From contig OZ025256.1 in the NCBI GenBank assembly GCA_964019135.1, positions 34,072,035 to 34,136,034 of the forward strand: a stretch of DNA of 64,000 bases, written 5' to 3'. The stretch is from Arenicola marina (taxonomy: Eukaryota; Annelida; Polychaeta; Arenicolidae). Made by a program: the position numbers and the translations under genes. Numbering within the stretch: the stretch's first letter is position 1; every line of letters starts with the position of its first letter. The notes under the pieces are model-generated. The model ran no database searches. It saw only the letters and a program-made list of their open reading frames with translations, and had not been told where the DNA came from. Shown in pieces: positions 23,099 through 36,900 of the stretch.

Positions 23099-26000
23099 AG
23101 TGGTGTTATTAATCACTTACCCCCCAGCTCGTCATAATATTATGCAGTGGTGTAATTAATCACTTACTCCCCAGCTCGCCATTATATTATGCAGTGGTCT
23201 AATTAATCACTTACCCCCCAGCTCGCCATTATATTATGCAGTGGTGTAATTAATCACTTACTCCCCAGCTCGCCATTATATTATGCCGTGGTGTAATTAA
23301 TCACTTACCCCCCAGCTCGCCATTATATTATGCAGTGGTGTAATTAATCACTTATTCCCCAGCTCGCCATTATATCATGTAGTGGTGTAATTAATCACTT
23401 ACTCCCCAGCTCGCCATTATATTATGCAGTGGTGTAATTATTCACTTACTCCCCAGCTCGCCATTATATAATGCAGTGATGTAATTAATCCCTTACTCCC
23501 CAGCTCGCCATTATATTATGCAGTGTTGTAATTAATCACTTACTCCCCAGCTCGCCATCATATTATGCAGTGGTGTAATTAATAACTTACTCTCCAGCTC
23601 GCCATTATATTATGCAGTGGTGTAATTAATCACTTACTCCTCAGCTCGCCATTATATTATGTAGTGGTGTAATTAATAACTTACTCCCCAGCTCGCCATT
23701 ATATTATGCAGTGGTGTAATTAATCACTTACTCCCCAGCTCGCCATTATATTATGTAGTGGTGTAATTAATCACTTACTCCCCAGCTCGCCATTATATTA
23801 TGCAGTGATGTAATTAATCTCTTACTCCCCAGCTGGCCATTATATTATGCAGTGGTGTAATTAATCACTTACTCCCCAGCTCGCCATTATATTATGCAGT
23901 GGTGTAATTAATCACTTACTCCCCAGCTCGTGATTATATTATGCAGTGGTGTAATTAATCACTTACTCCCCAGCTGGCCATTATATTATGTAGTGGTGTA
24001 ATTAATCACTTACTCCCCAGCTCGCCATTATATTATGCAGTGGTGTAACTAATCGCTTACTCCCCAGCTGGCCATTATATTATGCAGTGGTGTAATTAAT
24101 CACTTACTCCACAGCTGGCCATTATATTATGCAGTGGTGTAATTAATCACTTACTCCCCAGCTCGCCATTATATTATGCAGTGGTGTAATTAATCGCTTA
24201 CTCCCCAGCTGGCCATTATATTATGCAGTGGTGTAATTAATCACTTACTCCCCAGCTCGCCATTATATTATGCAGTGGTGTAATTAATCACTTACTCCCC
24301 AGCTCGCCATTATATTATGCAGTGGTGTAATTAATCACTGATTCCCCAGCTCGCCATTATATTATGCAGTGGTGTAATTAATCACTTACTCCCCAGCTCG
24401 CCATTATATTATGCAGTGGTGAAATTAATAACTTACTCCCCAGCTCGCCATTGTGTTTTGCAGTGGTGTAATTAATCACTTACTCCCCAGCTCGCAATTA
24501 TATTATGCAGTGGTGTAATTAATCACTTACTCCCCAGCTGGCCATTATATTATGCAGTGGTGTAATTAATCACTTACTCCCCAGCTCGCCATTATATTAT
24601 GCAGTGGTGTAATTAATCGCTTACTCCCCAGCTGGCCATTATATTATGCAGTGGTGTAATTAATCACTTACTCCCCAGCTCGCCATTATATTATGCAGTG
24701 GTGTAATTAATCACTTACTCCCCAGCTCGCCATTATATTATGCAGTGGTGTAATTAATCACTTATTCCCTAGCTCGCCATTATATTATGCAGTGGTGTAA
24801 TTAATCACTTACTCCCCAGCTCGCCATTATATTATGCAGTGGTGTAATTAATAACTTACTCCCCAGCTCGCCATTATATTTTGCAGTGGTGTAATTAATC
24901 ACTTACTCCCCAGCTCGCAATTATATTATGCAGTGGTGTAATTAATCACTTACTCCACAGCTGGCCATTATATTATGCAGTGGTGTAATTAATCACTTAC
25001 TCCCCAGCTCGCCATTATATTATGCAGTGGCGTAATTAATCACTTACTCCCCAGCTGGCCATTATATTATGCAGTGGTGTAATTAATCACTTACTCCCCA
25101 GCTCGCCATTATATTATGCAGTGGTGTAATTAATCACTTACTCCCCAGCTCGCCATTATATTATGTAATGGTGTAATTAATCACTTACTCCACAGCTGGC
25201 CATTATATTATGCAGTGGTGTAATTAATCACTTACTCCCCAGCTCGCCATTATATTATGCAGTGGTGTAATTAATCGCTTACTCCCCAGCTGGCCATTAT
25301 ATTATGCAGTGGTGTAATTAATCACTTACTCCCCAGCTCGGCATTATATTATGCAGTGGTGTAATTAATCACTTACTCCCCAGCTCGGCATTATATTATG
25401 TAGTGGTGTAATTAATCACTTACTTCCCAGCTCGCCATTATATTATGCAGTGATGTAATTATTTCCTTACTCTCCAGCTCGCCATTATATTATGTAGTGG
25501 TGTAATTAATAACTTACTCACCAGCTCGCCATTATATTATGCAGTGATGTAATTAATCACTTACTCCCCAGCTCGACATTATATTATGTAGTGGTGTAAT
25601 TATTAACTTACTCCCCAGTTCGCCATTATATTATGTAGTGGTGTAATTAATAACTTACTCACCAGCTCGCCATTATATTATGTAGTGGCGTAATTAATAA
25701 CTTACTCCCTAGCTCGCCATTATATTATGTAGTGGTGTAATTAATAACTTACTCACCAGCTCGCCATTATATTATGCAGTGATGTAATTAATCACTTACT
25801 CCCCAGCTCGCCATTATATTATGCAGTGGTGTAATTAATCACTTACTCCATAGCTCGCCATTATATTATGTAGTGATGTAATTAATCACTTACTCCCCAG
25901 CTCGCCATTATATTATGTAGTGGTGCAATTAATCACTTACTCCCCAGCTCGCCATTATATAATGCAGTGGTGTAATTAATCACTTACTCCCCAGCTCGCC

Positions 26001-29000
26001 ATTATATTCTGTAGTGATGTAATTAATCACTTACTCCCCAGCTCGCCATTATCTTATGCAGTGGTGTAATTAATCACTTACTCCCAAGCTCGCCATTATA
26101 TTATGCAGTGATGTAATTAATCCCTTACTCCCCAGCGCGCCATTATATTATGTAGTGGTGTAATTAATAACTTACTCACCAGCTCGCCATTATATTATGC
26201 AGTGATGTAATTAATCACTTACTCCCCAGCTCGCCATTATATTATGCAGTGATGTAATTAATAACTTACCCCACAGCTCGCCATTATATTATGCCGTGAT
26301 GTAATTAATAACTTACTCCCCAGCTCGCCATTATATTATGCCGTGATGTAATTAATAACTTACTCCCCAGCTCGCCATTATATTATGCAGTGGTGTTATT
26401 AATCACTTACCCCCCAGCTCGTCATAATATTATGCAGTGGTGTAATTAATCACTTACTCCCCAGCTCGCCATTATATTATGCAGTGGTCTAATTAATCAC
26501 TTACCCCCCAGCTCGCCATTATATTATGCAGTGGTGTAATTAATCACTTACTCCCCAGCTCGCCATTATATTATGCCGTGGTGTAATTAATCACTTACCC
26601 CCCAGCTCGCCATTATATTATGCAGTGGTGTAATTAATCACTTATTCCCCAGCTCGCCATTATATCATGTAGTGGTGTAATTAATCACTTACTCCCCAGC
26701 TCGCCATTATATTATGCAGTGGTGTAATTATTCACTTACTCCCCAGCTCGCCATTATATAATGCAGTGATGTAATTAATCCCTTACTCCCCAGCTCGCCA
26801 TTATATTATGCAGTGTTGTAATTAATCACTTACTCCCCAGCTCGCCATCATATTATGCAGTGGTGTAATTAATAACTTACTCTCCAGCTCGCCATTATAT
26901 TATGCAGTGGTGTAATTAATCACTTACTCCTCAGCTCGCCATTATATTATGTAGTGGTGTAATTAATAACTTACTCCCCAGCTCGCCATTATATTATGCA
27001 GTGGTGTAATTAATCACTTACTCCCCAGCTCGCCATTATATTATGTAGTGGTGTAATTAATCACTTACTCCCCAGCTCGCCATTATATTATGCAGTGATG
27101 TAATTAATCTCTTACTCCCCAGCTGGCCATTATATTATGCAGTGGTGTAATTAATCACTTACTCCCCAGCTCGCCATTATATTATGCAGTGGTGTAATTA
27201 ATCACTTACTCCCCAGCTCGTGATTATATTATGCAGTGGTGTAATTAATCACTTACTCCCCAGCTGGCCATTATATTATGTAGTGGTGTAATTAATCACT
27301 TACTCCCCAGCTCGCCATTATATTATGCAGTGGTGTAACTAATCGCTTACTCCCCAGCTGGCCATTATATTATGCAGTGGTGTAATTAATCACTTACTCC
27401 ACAGCTGGCCATTATATTATGCAGTGGTGTAATTAATCACTTACTCCCCAGCTCGCCATTATATTATGCAGTGGTGTAATTAATCGCTTACTCCCCAGCT
27501 GGCCATTATATTATGCAGTGGTGTAATTAATCACTTACTCCCCAGCTCGCCATTATATTATGCAGTGGTGTAATTAATCACTTACTCCCCAGCTCGCCAT
27601 TATATTATGCAGTGGTGTAATTAATCACTGATTCCCCAGCTCGCCATTATATTATGCAGTGGTGTAATTAATCACTTACTCCCCAGCTCGCCATTATATT
27701 ATGCAGTGGTGAAATTAATAACTTACTCCCCAGCTCGCCATTGTGTTTTGCAGTGGTGTAATTAATCACTTACTCCCCAGCTCGCAATTATATTATGCAG
27801 TGGTGTAATTAATCACTTACTCCCCAGCTGGCCATTATATTATGCAGTGGTGTAATTAATCACTTACTCCCCAGCTCGCCATTATATTATGCAGTGGTGT
27901 AATTAATCGCTTACTCCCCAGCTGGCCATTATATTATGCAGTGGTGTAATTAATCACTTACTCCCCAGCTCGCCATTATATTATGCAGTGGTGTAATTAA
28001 TCACTTACTCCCCAGCTCGCCATTATATTATGCAGTGGTGTAATTAATCACTTATTCCCTAGCTCGCCATTATATTATGCAGTGGTGTAATTAATCACTT
28101 ACTCCCCAGCTCGCCATTATATTATGCAGTGGTGTAATTAATAACTTACTCCCCAGCTCGCCATTATATTTTGCAGTGGTGTAATTAATCACTTACTCCC
28201 CAGCTCGCAATTATATTATGCAGTGGTGTAATTAATCACTTACTCCACAGCTGGCCATTATATTATGCAGTGGTGTAATTAATCACTTACTCCCCAGCTC
28301 GCCATTATATTATGCAGTGGCGTAATTAATCACTTACTCCCCAGCTGGCCATTATATTATGCAGTGGTGTAATTAATCACTTACTCCCCAGCTCGCCATT
28401 ATATTATGCAGTGGTGTAATTAATCACTTACTCCCCAGCTCGCCATTATATTATGTAATGGTGTAATTAATCACTTACTCCACAGCTGGCCATTATATTA
28501 TGCAGTGGTGTAATTAATCACTTACTCCCCAGCTCGCCATTATATTATGCAGTGGTGTAATTAATCGCTTACTCCCCAGCTGGCCATTATATTATGCAGT
28601 GGTGTAATTAATCACTTACTCCCCAGCTCGGCATTATATTATGCAGTGGTGTAATTAATCACTTACTCCCCAGCTCGGCATTATATTATGTAGTGGTGTA
28701 ATTAATCACTTACTTCCCAGCTCGCCATTATATTATGCAGTGATGTAATTATTTCCTTACTCTCCAGCTCGCCATTATATTATGTAGTGGTGTAATTAAT
28801 AACTTACTCACCAGCTCGCCATTATATTATGCAGTGATGTAATTAATCACTTACTCCCCAGCTCGACATTATATTATGTAGTGGTGTAATTATTAACTTA
28901 CTCCCCAGTTCGCCATTATATTATGTAGTGGTGTAATTAATAACTTACTCACCAGCTCGCCATTATATTATGTAGTGGCGTAATTAATAACTTACTCCCT

Positions 29001-30970
29001 AGCTCGCCATTATATTATGTAGTGGTGTAATTAATAACTTACTCACCAGCTCGCCATTATATTATGCAGTGATGTAATTAATCACTTACTCCCCAGCTCG
29101 CCATTATATTATGCAGTGGTGTAATTAATCACTTACTCCATAGCTCGCCATTATATTATGTAGTGATGTAATTAATCACTTACTCCCCAGCTGGCCATTA
29201 TATTATGCAGTGGTGTAATTAATCACTTACTCCCCAGCTCGCCATTATATTATGCAGTGGTGTAATTAATCGCTTACTCCCCAGCTGGCCATTATATTAT
29301 GCAGTGGTGTAATTAATCACTTACTCCCCAGCTCGCCATTATATTATGCAGTGGTGTAATTAATCACTTACTCCCCAGCTCGCCATTATATTATGCAGTG
29401 GTGTAATTAATCACTGATTCCCCAGCTCGCCATTATATTATGCAGTGGTGTAATTAATCACTTACTCCCCAGCTCGCCATTATATTATGCAGTGGTGAAA
29501 TTAATAACTTACTCCCCAGCTCGCCATTGTGTTTTGCAGTGGTGTAATTAATCACTTACTCCCCAGCTCGCAATTATATTATGCAGTGGTGTAATTAATC
29601 ACTTACTCCCCAGCTGGCCATTATATTATGCAGTGGTGTAATTAATCACTTACTCCCCAGCTCGCCATTATATTATGCAGTGGTGTAATTAATCGCTTAC
29701 TCCCCAGCTGGCCATTATATTATGCAGTGGTGTAATTAATCACTTACTCCCCAGCTCGCCATTATATTATGCAGTGGTGTAATTAATCACTTACTCCCCA
29801 GCTCGCCATTATATTATGCAGTGGTGTAATTAATCACTTATTCCCTAGCTCGCCATTATATTATGCAGTGGTGTAATTAATCACTTACTCCCCAGCTCGC
29901 CATTATATTATGCAGTGGTGTAATTAATAACTTACTCCCCAGCTCGCCATTATATTTTGCAGTGGTGTAATTAATCACTTACTCCCCAGCTCGCAATTAT
30001 ATTATGCAGTGGTGTAATTAATCACTTACTCCACAGCTGGCCATTATATTATGCAGTGGTGTAATTAATCACTTACTCCCCAGCTCGCCATTATATTATG
30101 CAGTGGCGTAATTAATCACTTACTCCCCAGCTGGCCATTATATTATGCAGTGGTGTAATTAATCACTTACTCCCCAGCTCGCCATTATATTATGCAGTGG
30201 TGTAATTAATCACTTACTCCCCAGCTCGCCATTATATTATGTAATGGTGTAATTAATCACTTACTCCACAGCTGGCCATTATATTATGCAGTGGTGTAAT
30301 TAATCACTTACTCCCCAGCTCGCCATTATATTATGCAGTGGTGTAATTAATCGCTTACTCCCCAGCTGGCCATTATATTATGCAGTGGTGTAATTAATCA
30401 CTTACTCCCCAGCTCGGCATTATATTATGCAGTGGTGTAATTAATCACTTACTCCCCAGCTCGGCATTATATTATGTAGTGGTGTAATTAATCACTTACT
30501 TCCCAGCTCGCCATTATATTATGCAGTGATGTAATTATTTCCTTACTCTCCAGCTCGCCATTATATTATGTAGTGGTGTAATTAATAACTTACTCACCAG
30601 CTCGCCATTATATTATGCAGTGATGTAATTAATCACTTACTCCCCAGCTCGACATTATATTATGTAGTGGTGTAATTATTAACTTACTCCCCAGTTCGCC
30701 ATTATATTATGTAGTGGTGTAATTAATAACTTACTCACCAGCTCGCCATTATATTATGTAGTGGCGTAATTAATAACTTACTCCCTAGCTCGCCATTATA
30801 TTATGTAGTGGTGTAATTAATAACTTACTCACCAGCTCGCCATTATATTATGCAGTGATGTAATTAATCACTTACTCCCCAGCTCGCCATTATATTATGC
30901 AGTGGTGTAATTAATCACTTACTCCATAGCTCGCCATTATATTATGTAGTGATGTAATTAATCACTTACT
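23050..30970. repeat. Higher-order duplications of 3290 bp (70 monomers) and 1786 bp (38 monomers)
   Basis: TGGTGTTATT occurs at 23101 and 26391, and TTGTGTTTTG at 24451 and 27741, both 3290 bp apart. The second copy breaks near 29190. A third, partial copy follows at an offset of 1786 bp (TTGTGTTTTG at 29527), running to about 30970. A fourth TTGTGTTTTG lies at 32723, 3196 bp (68 monomers) further on. Copies look nearly identical by eye, so the duplications are recent. Confidence 0.88.
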
Positions 30971-33900
30971 CCCCAGCTCGCCATTATATTATGTAGTGGT
31001 GCAATTAATCACTTACTCCCCAGCTCGCCATTATATAATGCAGTGGTGTAATTAATCACTTATTCCCCAGCTCGCCATTTTATCATGTAGTGGTGTAATT
31101 AATCACTTACTCCCCAGCTCGCCATTATATTATGCAGTGGTGTAATTATTCACTTACTCCCCAGCTCGCCATTATATAATGCAGTGATGTAATTAATCCC
31201 TTACTCCCCAGCTCGCCATTATATTATGCAGTGTTGTAATTAATCACTTACTCCCCAGCTCGCCATCATATTATGCAGTGGTGTAATTAATAACTTACTC
31301 TCCAGCTCGCCATTATATTATGCAGTGGTGTAATTATTCACTTACTCCTCAGTTCGCCATTATATTATGTAGTGGTGTAATTAATCGCTTACTCCCCAGC
31401 TGGCCATTATATTATGCAGTGGTGTAATTAATCACTTACTCCACAGCTGGCCATTATATTATGCAGTGGTGTAATTAATCACTTACTCTCCAGCTCGCCA
31501 TTATATTATGTAGTGGTGTAATTAATAACTTACTCACCAGCTCGCCATTATATTATGCAGTGATGTAATTAATCACTTACTCCCCAGCTCGACATTATAT
31601 TATGTAGTGGTGTAATTATTAACTTACTCCCCAGTTCGCCATTATATTATGTAGTGGTGTAATTAATAACTTACTCACCAGCTCGCCATTATATTATGTA
31701 GTGGCGTAATTAATAACTTACTCCCTAGCTCGCCATTATATTATGTAGTGGTGTAATTAATAACTTACTCACCAGCTCGCCATTATATTATGCAGTGATG
31801 TAATTAATCACTTACTCCCCAGCTCGCCATTATATTATGCAGTGGTGTAATTAATCACTTACTCCATAGCTCGCCATTATATTATGTAGTGATGTAATTA
31901 ATCACTTACTCCCCAGCTCGCCATTATATTATGTAGTGGTGCAATTAATCACTTACTCCCCAGCTCGCCATTATATAATGCAGTGGTGTAATTAATCACT
32001 TATTCCCCAGCTCGCCATTTTATCATGTAGTGGTGTAATTAATCACTTACTCCCCAGCTCGCCATTATATTATGCAGTGGTGTAATTATTCACTTACTCC
32101 CCAGCTCGCCATTATATAATGCAGTGATGTAATTAATCCCTTACTCCCCAGCTCGCCATTATATTATGCAGTGTTGTAATTAATCACTTACTCCCCAGCT
32201 CGCCATCATATTATGCAGTGGTGTAATTAATAACTTACTCTCCAGCTCGCCATTATATTATGCAGTGGTGTAATTATTCACTTACTCCTCAGTTCGCCAT
32301 TATATTATGTAGTGGTGTAATTAATCGCTTACTCCCCAGCTGGCCATTATATTATGCAGTGGTGTAATTAATCACTTACTCCACAGCTGGCCATTATATT
32401 ATGCAGTGGTGTAATTAATCACTTACTCCCCAGCTCGCCATTATATTATGCAGTGGTGTAATTAATCGCTTACTCCCCAGCTGGCCATTATATTATGCAG
32501 TGGTGTAATTAATCACTTACTCCCCAGCTCGCCATTATATTATGCAGTGGTGTAATTAATCACTTACTCCCCAGCTCGCCATTATATTATGCAGTGGTGT
32601 AATTAATCACTGATTCCCCAGCTCGCCATTATATTATGCAGTGGTGTAATTAATCACTTACTCCCCAGCTCGCCATTATATTATGCAGTGGTGAAATTAA
32701 TAACTTACTCCCCAGCTCGCCATTGTGTTTTGCAGTGGTGTAATTAATCACTTACTCCCCAGCTCGCAATTATATTATGCAGTGGTGTAATTAATCACTT
32801 ACTCCCCAGCTGGCCATTATATTATGCAGTGGTGTAATTAATCACTTACTCCCCAGCTCGCCATTATATTATGCAGTGGTGTAATTAATCGCTTACTCCC
32901 CAGCTGGCCATTATATTATGCAGTGGTGTAATTAATCACTTACTCCCCAGCTCGCCATTATATTATGCAGTGGTGTAATTAATCACTTACTCCCCAGCTC
33001 GCCATTATATTATGCAGTGGTGTAATTAATCACTTATTCCCTAGCTCGCCATTATATTATGCAGTGGTGTAATTAATCACTTACTCCCCAGCTCGCCATT
33101 ATATTATGCAGTGGTGTAATTAATAACTTACTCCCCAGCTCGCCATTATATTTTGCAGTGGTGTAATTAATCACTTACTCCCCAGCTCGCAATTATATTA
33201 TGCAGTGGTGTAATTAATCACTTACTCCACAGCTGGCCATTATATTATGCAGTGGTGTAATTAATCACTTACTCCCCAGCTCGCCATTATATTATGCAGT
33301 GGCGTAATTAATCACTTACTCCCCAGCTGGCCATTATATTATGCAATGGTGTAATTAATCACTTACTCCCCAGCTCGCCATTATATTATGCAGTGGTGTA
33401 ATTAATCACTTACTCCCCAGCTCGCCATTATATTATGTAATGGTGTAATTAATCACTTACTCCCCAGCTCGGCATTATATTATGTAGTGGTGTAATTAAT
33501 CCCTTACTCCCCAGCTCGCCATTATATTATGCAGTGGTGTAATTAATCACTTACTCCATAGCTCGCCATTATATTATGCAGTGGTCTAATTAATCACTTA
33601 CTCCCCAGCTCGCCATTATATTATGCAGTGGTGTAATTAATCACTTACTCTGTAGCTCGCCATTATATTATGCAGTGATGTAATTAATCACTTACTCCCC
33701 AGCTCGCCATTATAATATGTAGTGGTGTAATTAATCACTTACTCCGTAGCTCGCCATTATATTATGCAGTGGTTTAATTAATAACTTACTCCCCAGCTCG
33801 CCATTATATTATGCAGTGGTGTAATTAATAACTTACTCCCCAGCTCGCCATTATATTATGCAGTGGTGTAATTAATCACTTACTCCTCAGCTCGCCATTA

Positions 33901-36900
33901 TATTATGTAGTGGTGTAATTAATAACTTACTCCCCAGCTCGCCATTATATTATGCAGTGGTGTAATTAATCACTTACTCCCCAGCTCGCCATTATATTAT
34001 GCAGTGGTGTAATTAATCACTTACTCCCCAGCTCGCCATTGTATTATGTAATGGTGTAATTAATCACTTACTCCACAGCTTGCCATTATATTATGCAGTG
34101 ATGTAATTAATCCCTTACTCCCCAGCTGGCCATTATATTATGCAGTGGTGTAATTAATCACTTACTCCCCAGCTCCCCATTATATTCTGTAGTGATGTAA
34201 TTAATCACTTACTCCCCAGCTCGCCATTATATTATGCAGTGATGTAATTAATCCCTTAACCCCCAAGCGCGCCATTATATTATGTAGTGGTGTAATTAAT
34301 AACTTACTCACCAGCTCGCCATTATATTATGCAGTGATGTAATTAACCACTTACTCCCCAGCTCGCCATTATATTATGCAGTGATGTAATTAATAACTTA
34401 CCCCACAGCTCGCCATTATATTATGCAGTGATGTAATTAATAACTTACTCCCCAGCTCGCCATTATATTATGCAGTGGTGTTATTAATCACTTACCCCCC
34501 AGCTCGTCATAATATTATGCAGTGGTGTAATTAATCACTTACTCCCCAGCTCGCCATTATATTATGCAGTGGTCTAATTAATCACTTACCCCCCAGCTCG
34601 CCATTATATTATGCAGTGGTGTAATTAATCACTTACTCCCCAGCTCGCCATTATATTATGCCGTGGTGTAATTAATCACTTACCCCCCAGCTCGCCATTA
34701 TATTATGCAGTGGTGTAATTAATCACTTATTCCCCAGCTCGCCATTATATCATGTAGTGGTGTAATTAATCACTTACTCCCCAGCTCGCCATTATATTAT
34801 GCAGTGGTGTAATTAATCACTTACTCCCCAGCTCGCCATTATATAATGCAGTGATGTAATTAATCCCTTACTCCCCAGCTCGCCATTATATTATGCAGTG
34901 TTGTAATTAATCACTTACTCCCCAGCTCGCCATCATATTATGCAGTGGTGTAATTAATAACTTACTCTCCAGCTCGCCATTATATTATGCAGTGGTGTAA
35001 TTAATCACTTACTCCTCAGCTCGCCATTATATTATGTAGTGGTGTAATTAATAACTTACTCCCCAGCTCGCCATTATATTATGCAGTGGTGTAATTAATC
35101 ACTTACTCCCCAGCTCGCCATTATATTATGTAGTGGTGTAATTAATCACTTACTCCCCAGCTCGCCATTATATTATGCAGTGATGTAATTAATCTCTTAC
35201 TCCCCAGCTGGCCATTATATTATGCAGTGGTGTAATTAATCACTTACTCCCCAGCTCGCCATTATATTATGCAGTGGTGTAATTAATCACTTACTCCCCA
35301 GCTCGTGATTATATTATGCAGTGGTGTAATTAATCACTTACTCCCCAGCTGGCCATTATATTATGTAGTGGTGTAATTAATCACTTACTCCCCAGCTCGC
35401 CATTATATTATGCAGTGGTGTAACTAATCGCTTACTCCCCAGCTGGCCATTATAATATGTAGTGATGTAATTAATCACTTACTCCCCAGCTCGCCATTAT
35501 ATTATGCAGTGATGTAATTAATCCCTTAACCCCCAAGCGCGCCATTATATTATGTAGTGGTGTAATTAATAACTTACTCACCAGCTCGCCATTATATTAT
35601 GCAGTGATGTAATTAACCACTTACTCCCCAGCTCGCCATTATATTATGCAGTGATGTAATTAATAACTTACCCCACAGCTCGCCATTATATTATGCAGTG
35701 ATGTAATTAATAACTTACTCCCCAGCTCGCCATTATATTATGCAGTGGTGTTATTAATCACTTACCCCCCAGCTCGTCATAATATTATGCAGTGGTGTAA
35801 TTAATCACTTACTCCCCAGCTCGCCATTATATTATGCAGTGGTCTAATTAATCACTTACCCCCCAGCTCGCCATTATATTATGCAGTGGTGTAATTAATC
35901 ACTTACTCCCCAGCTCGCCATTATATTATGCCGTGGTGTAATTAATCACTTACCCCCCAGCTCGCCATTATATTATGCAGTGGTGTAATTAATCACTTAT
36001 TCCCCAGCTCGCCATTATATCATGTAGTGGTGTAATTAATCACTTACTCCCCAGCTCGCCATTATATTATGCAGTGGTGTAATTAATCACTTACTCCCCA
36101 GCTCGCCATTATATAATGCAGTGATGTAATTAATCCCTTACTCCCCAGCTCGCCATTATATTATGCAGTGTTGTAATTAATCACTTACTCCCCAGCTCGC
36201 CATCATATTATGCAGTGGTGTAATTAATAACTTACTCTCCAGCTCGCCATTATATTATGCAGTGGTGTAATTAATCACTTACTCCTCAGCTCGCCATTAT
36301 ATTATGTAGTGGTGTAATTAATAACTTACTCCCCAGCTCGCCATTATATTATGCAGTGGTGTAATTAATCACTTACTCCCCAGCTCGCCATTATATTATG
36401 TAGTGGTGTAATTAATCACTTACTCCCCAGCTCGCCATTATATTATGCAGTGATGTAATTAATCTCTTACTCCCCAGCTGGCCATTATATTATGCAGTGG
36501 TGTAATTAATCACTTACTCCCCAGCTCGCCATTATATTATGCAGTGGTGTAATTAATCACTTACTCCCCAGCTCGTGATTATATTATGCAGTGGTGTAAT
36601 TAATCACTTACTCCCCAGCTGGCCATTATATTATGTAGTGGTGTAATTAATCACTTACTCCCCAGCTCGCCATTATATTATGCAGTGGTGTAACTAATCG
36701 CTTACTCCCCAGCTGGCCATTATATTATGCAGTGGTGTAATTAATCACTTACTCCACAGCTGGCCATTATATTATGCAGTGGTGTAATTAATCACTTACT
36801 CCCCAGCTCGCCATTATATTATGCAGTGGTGTAATTAATCGCTTACTCCCCAGCTGGCCATTATATTATGCAGTGGTGTAATTAATCACTTACTCCCCAG

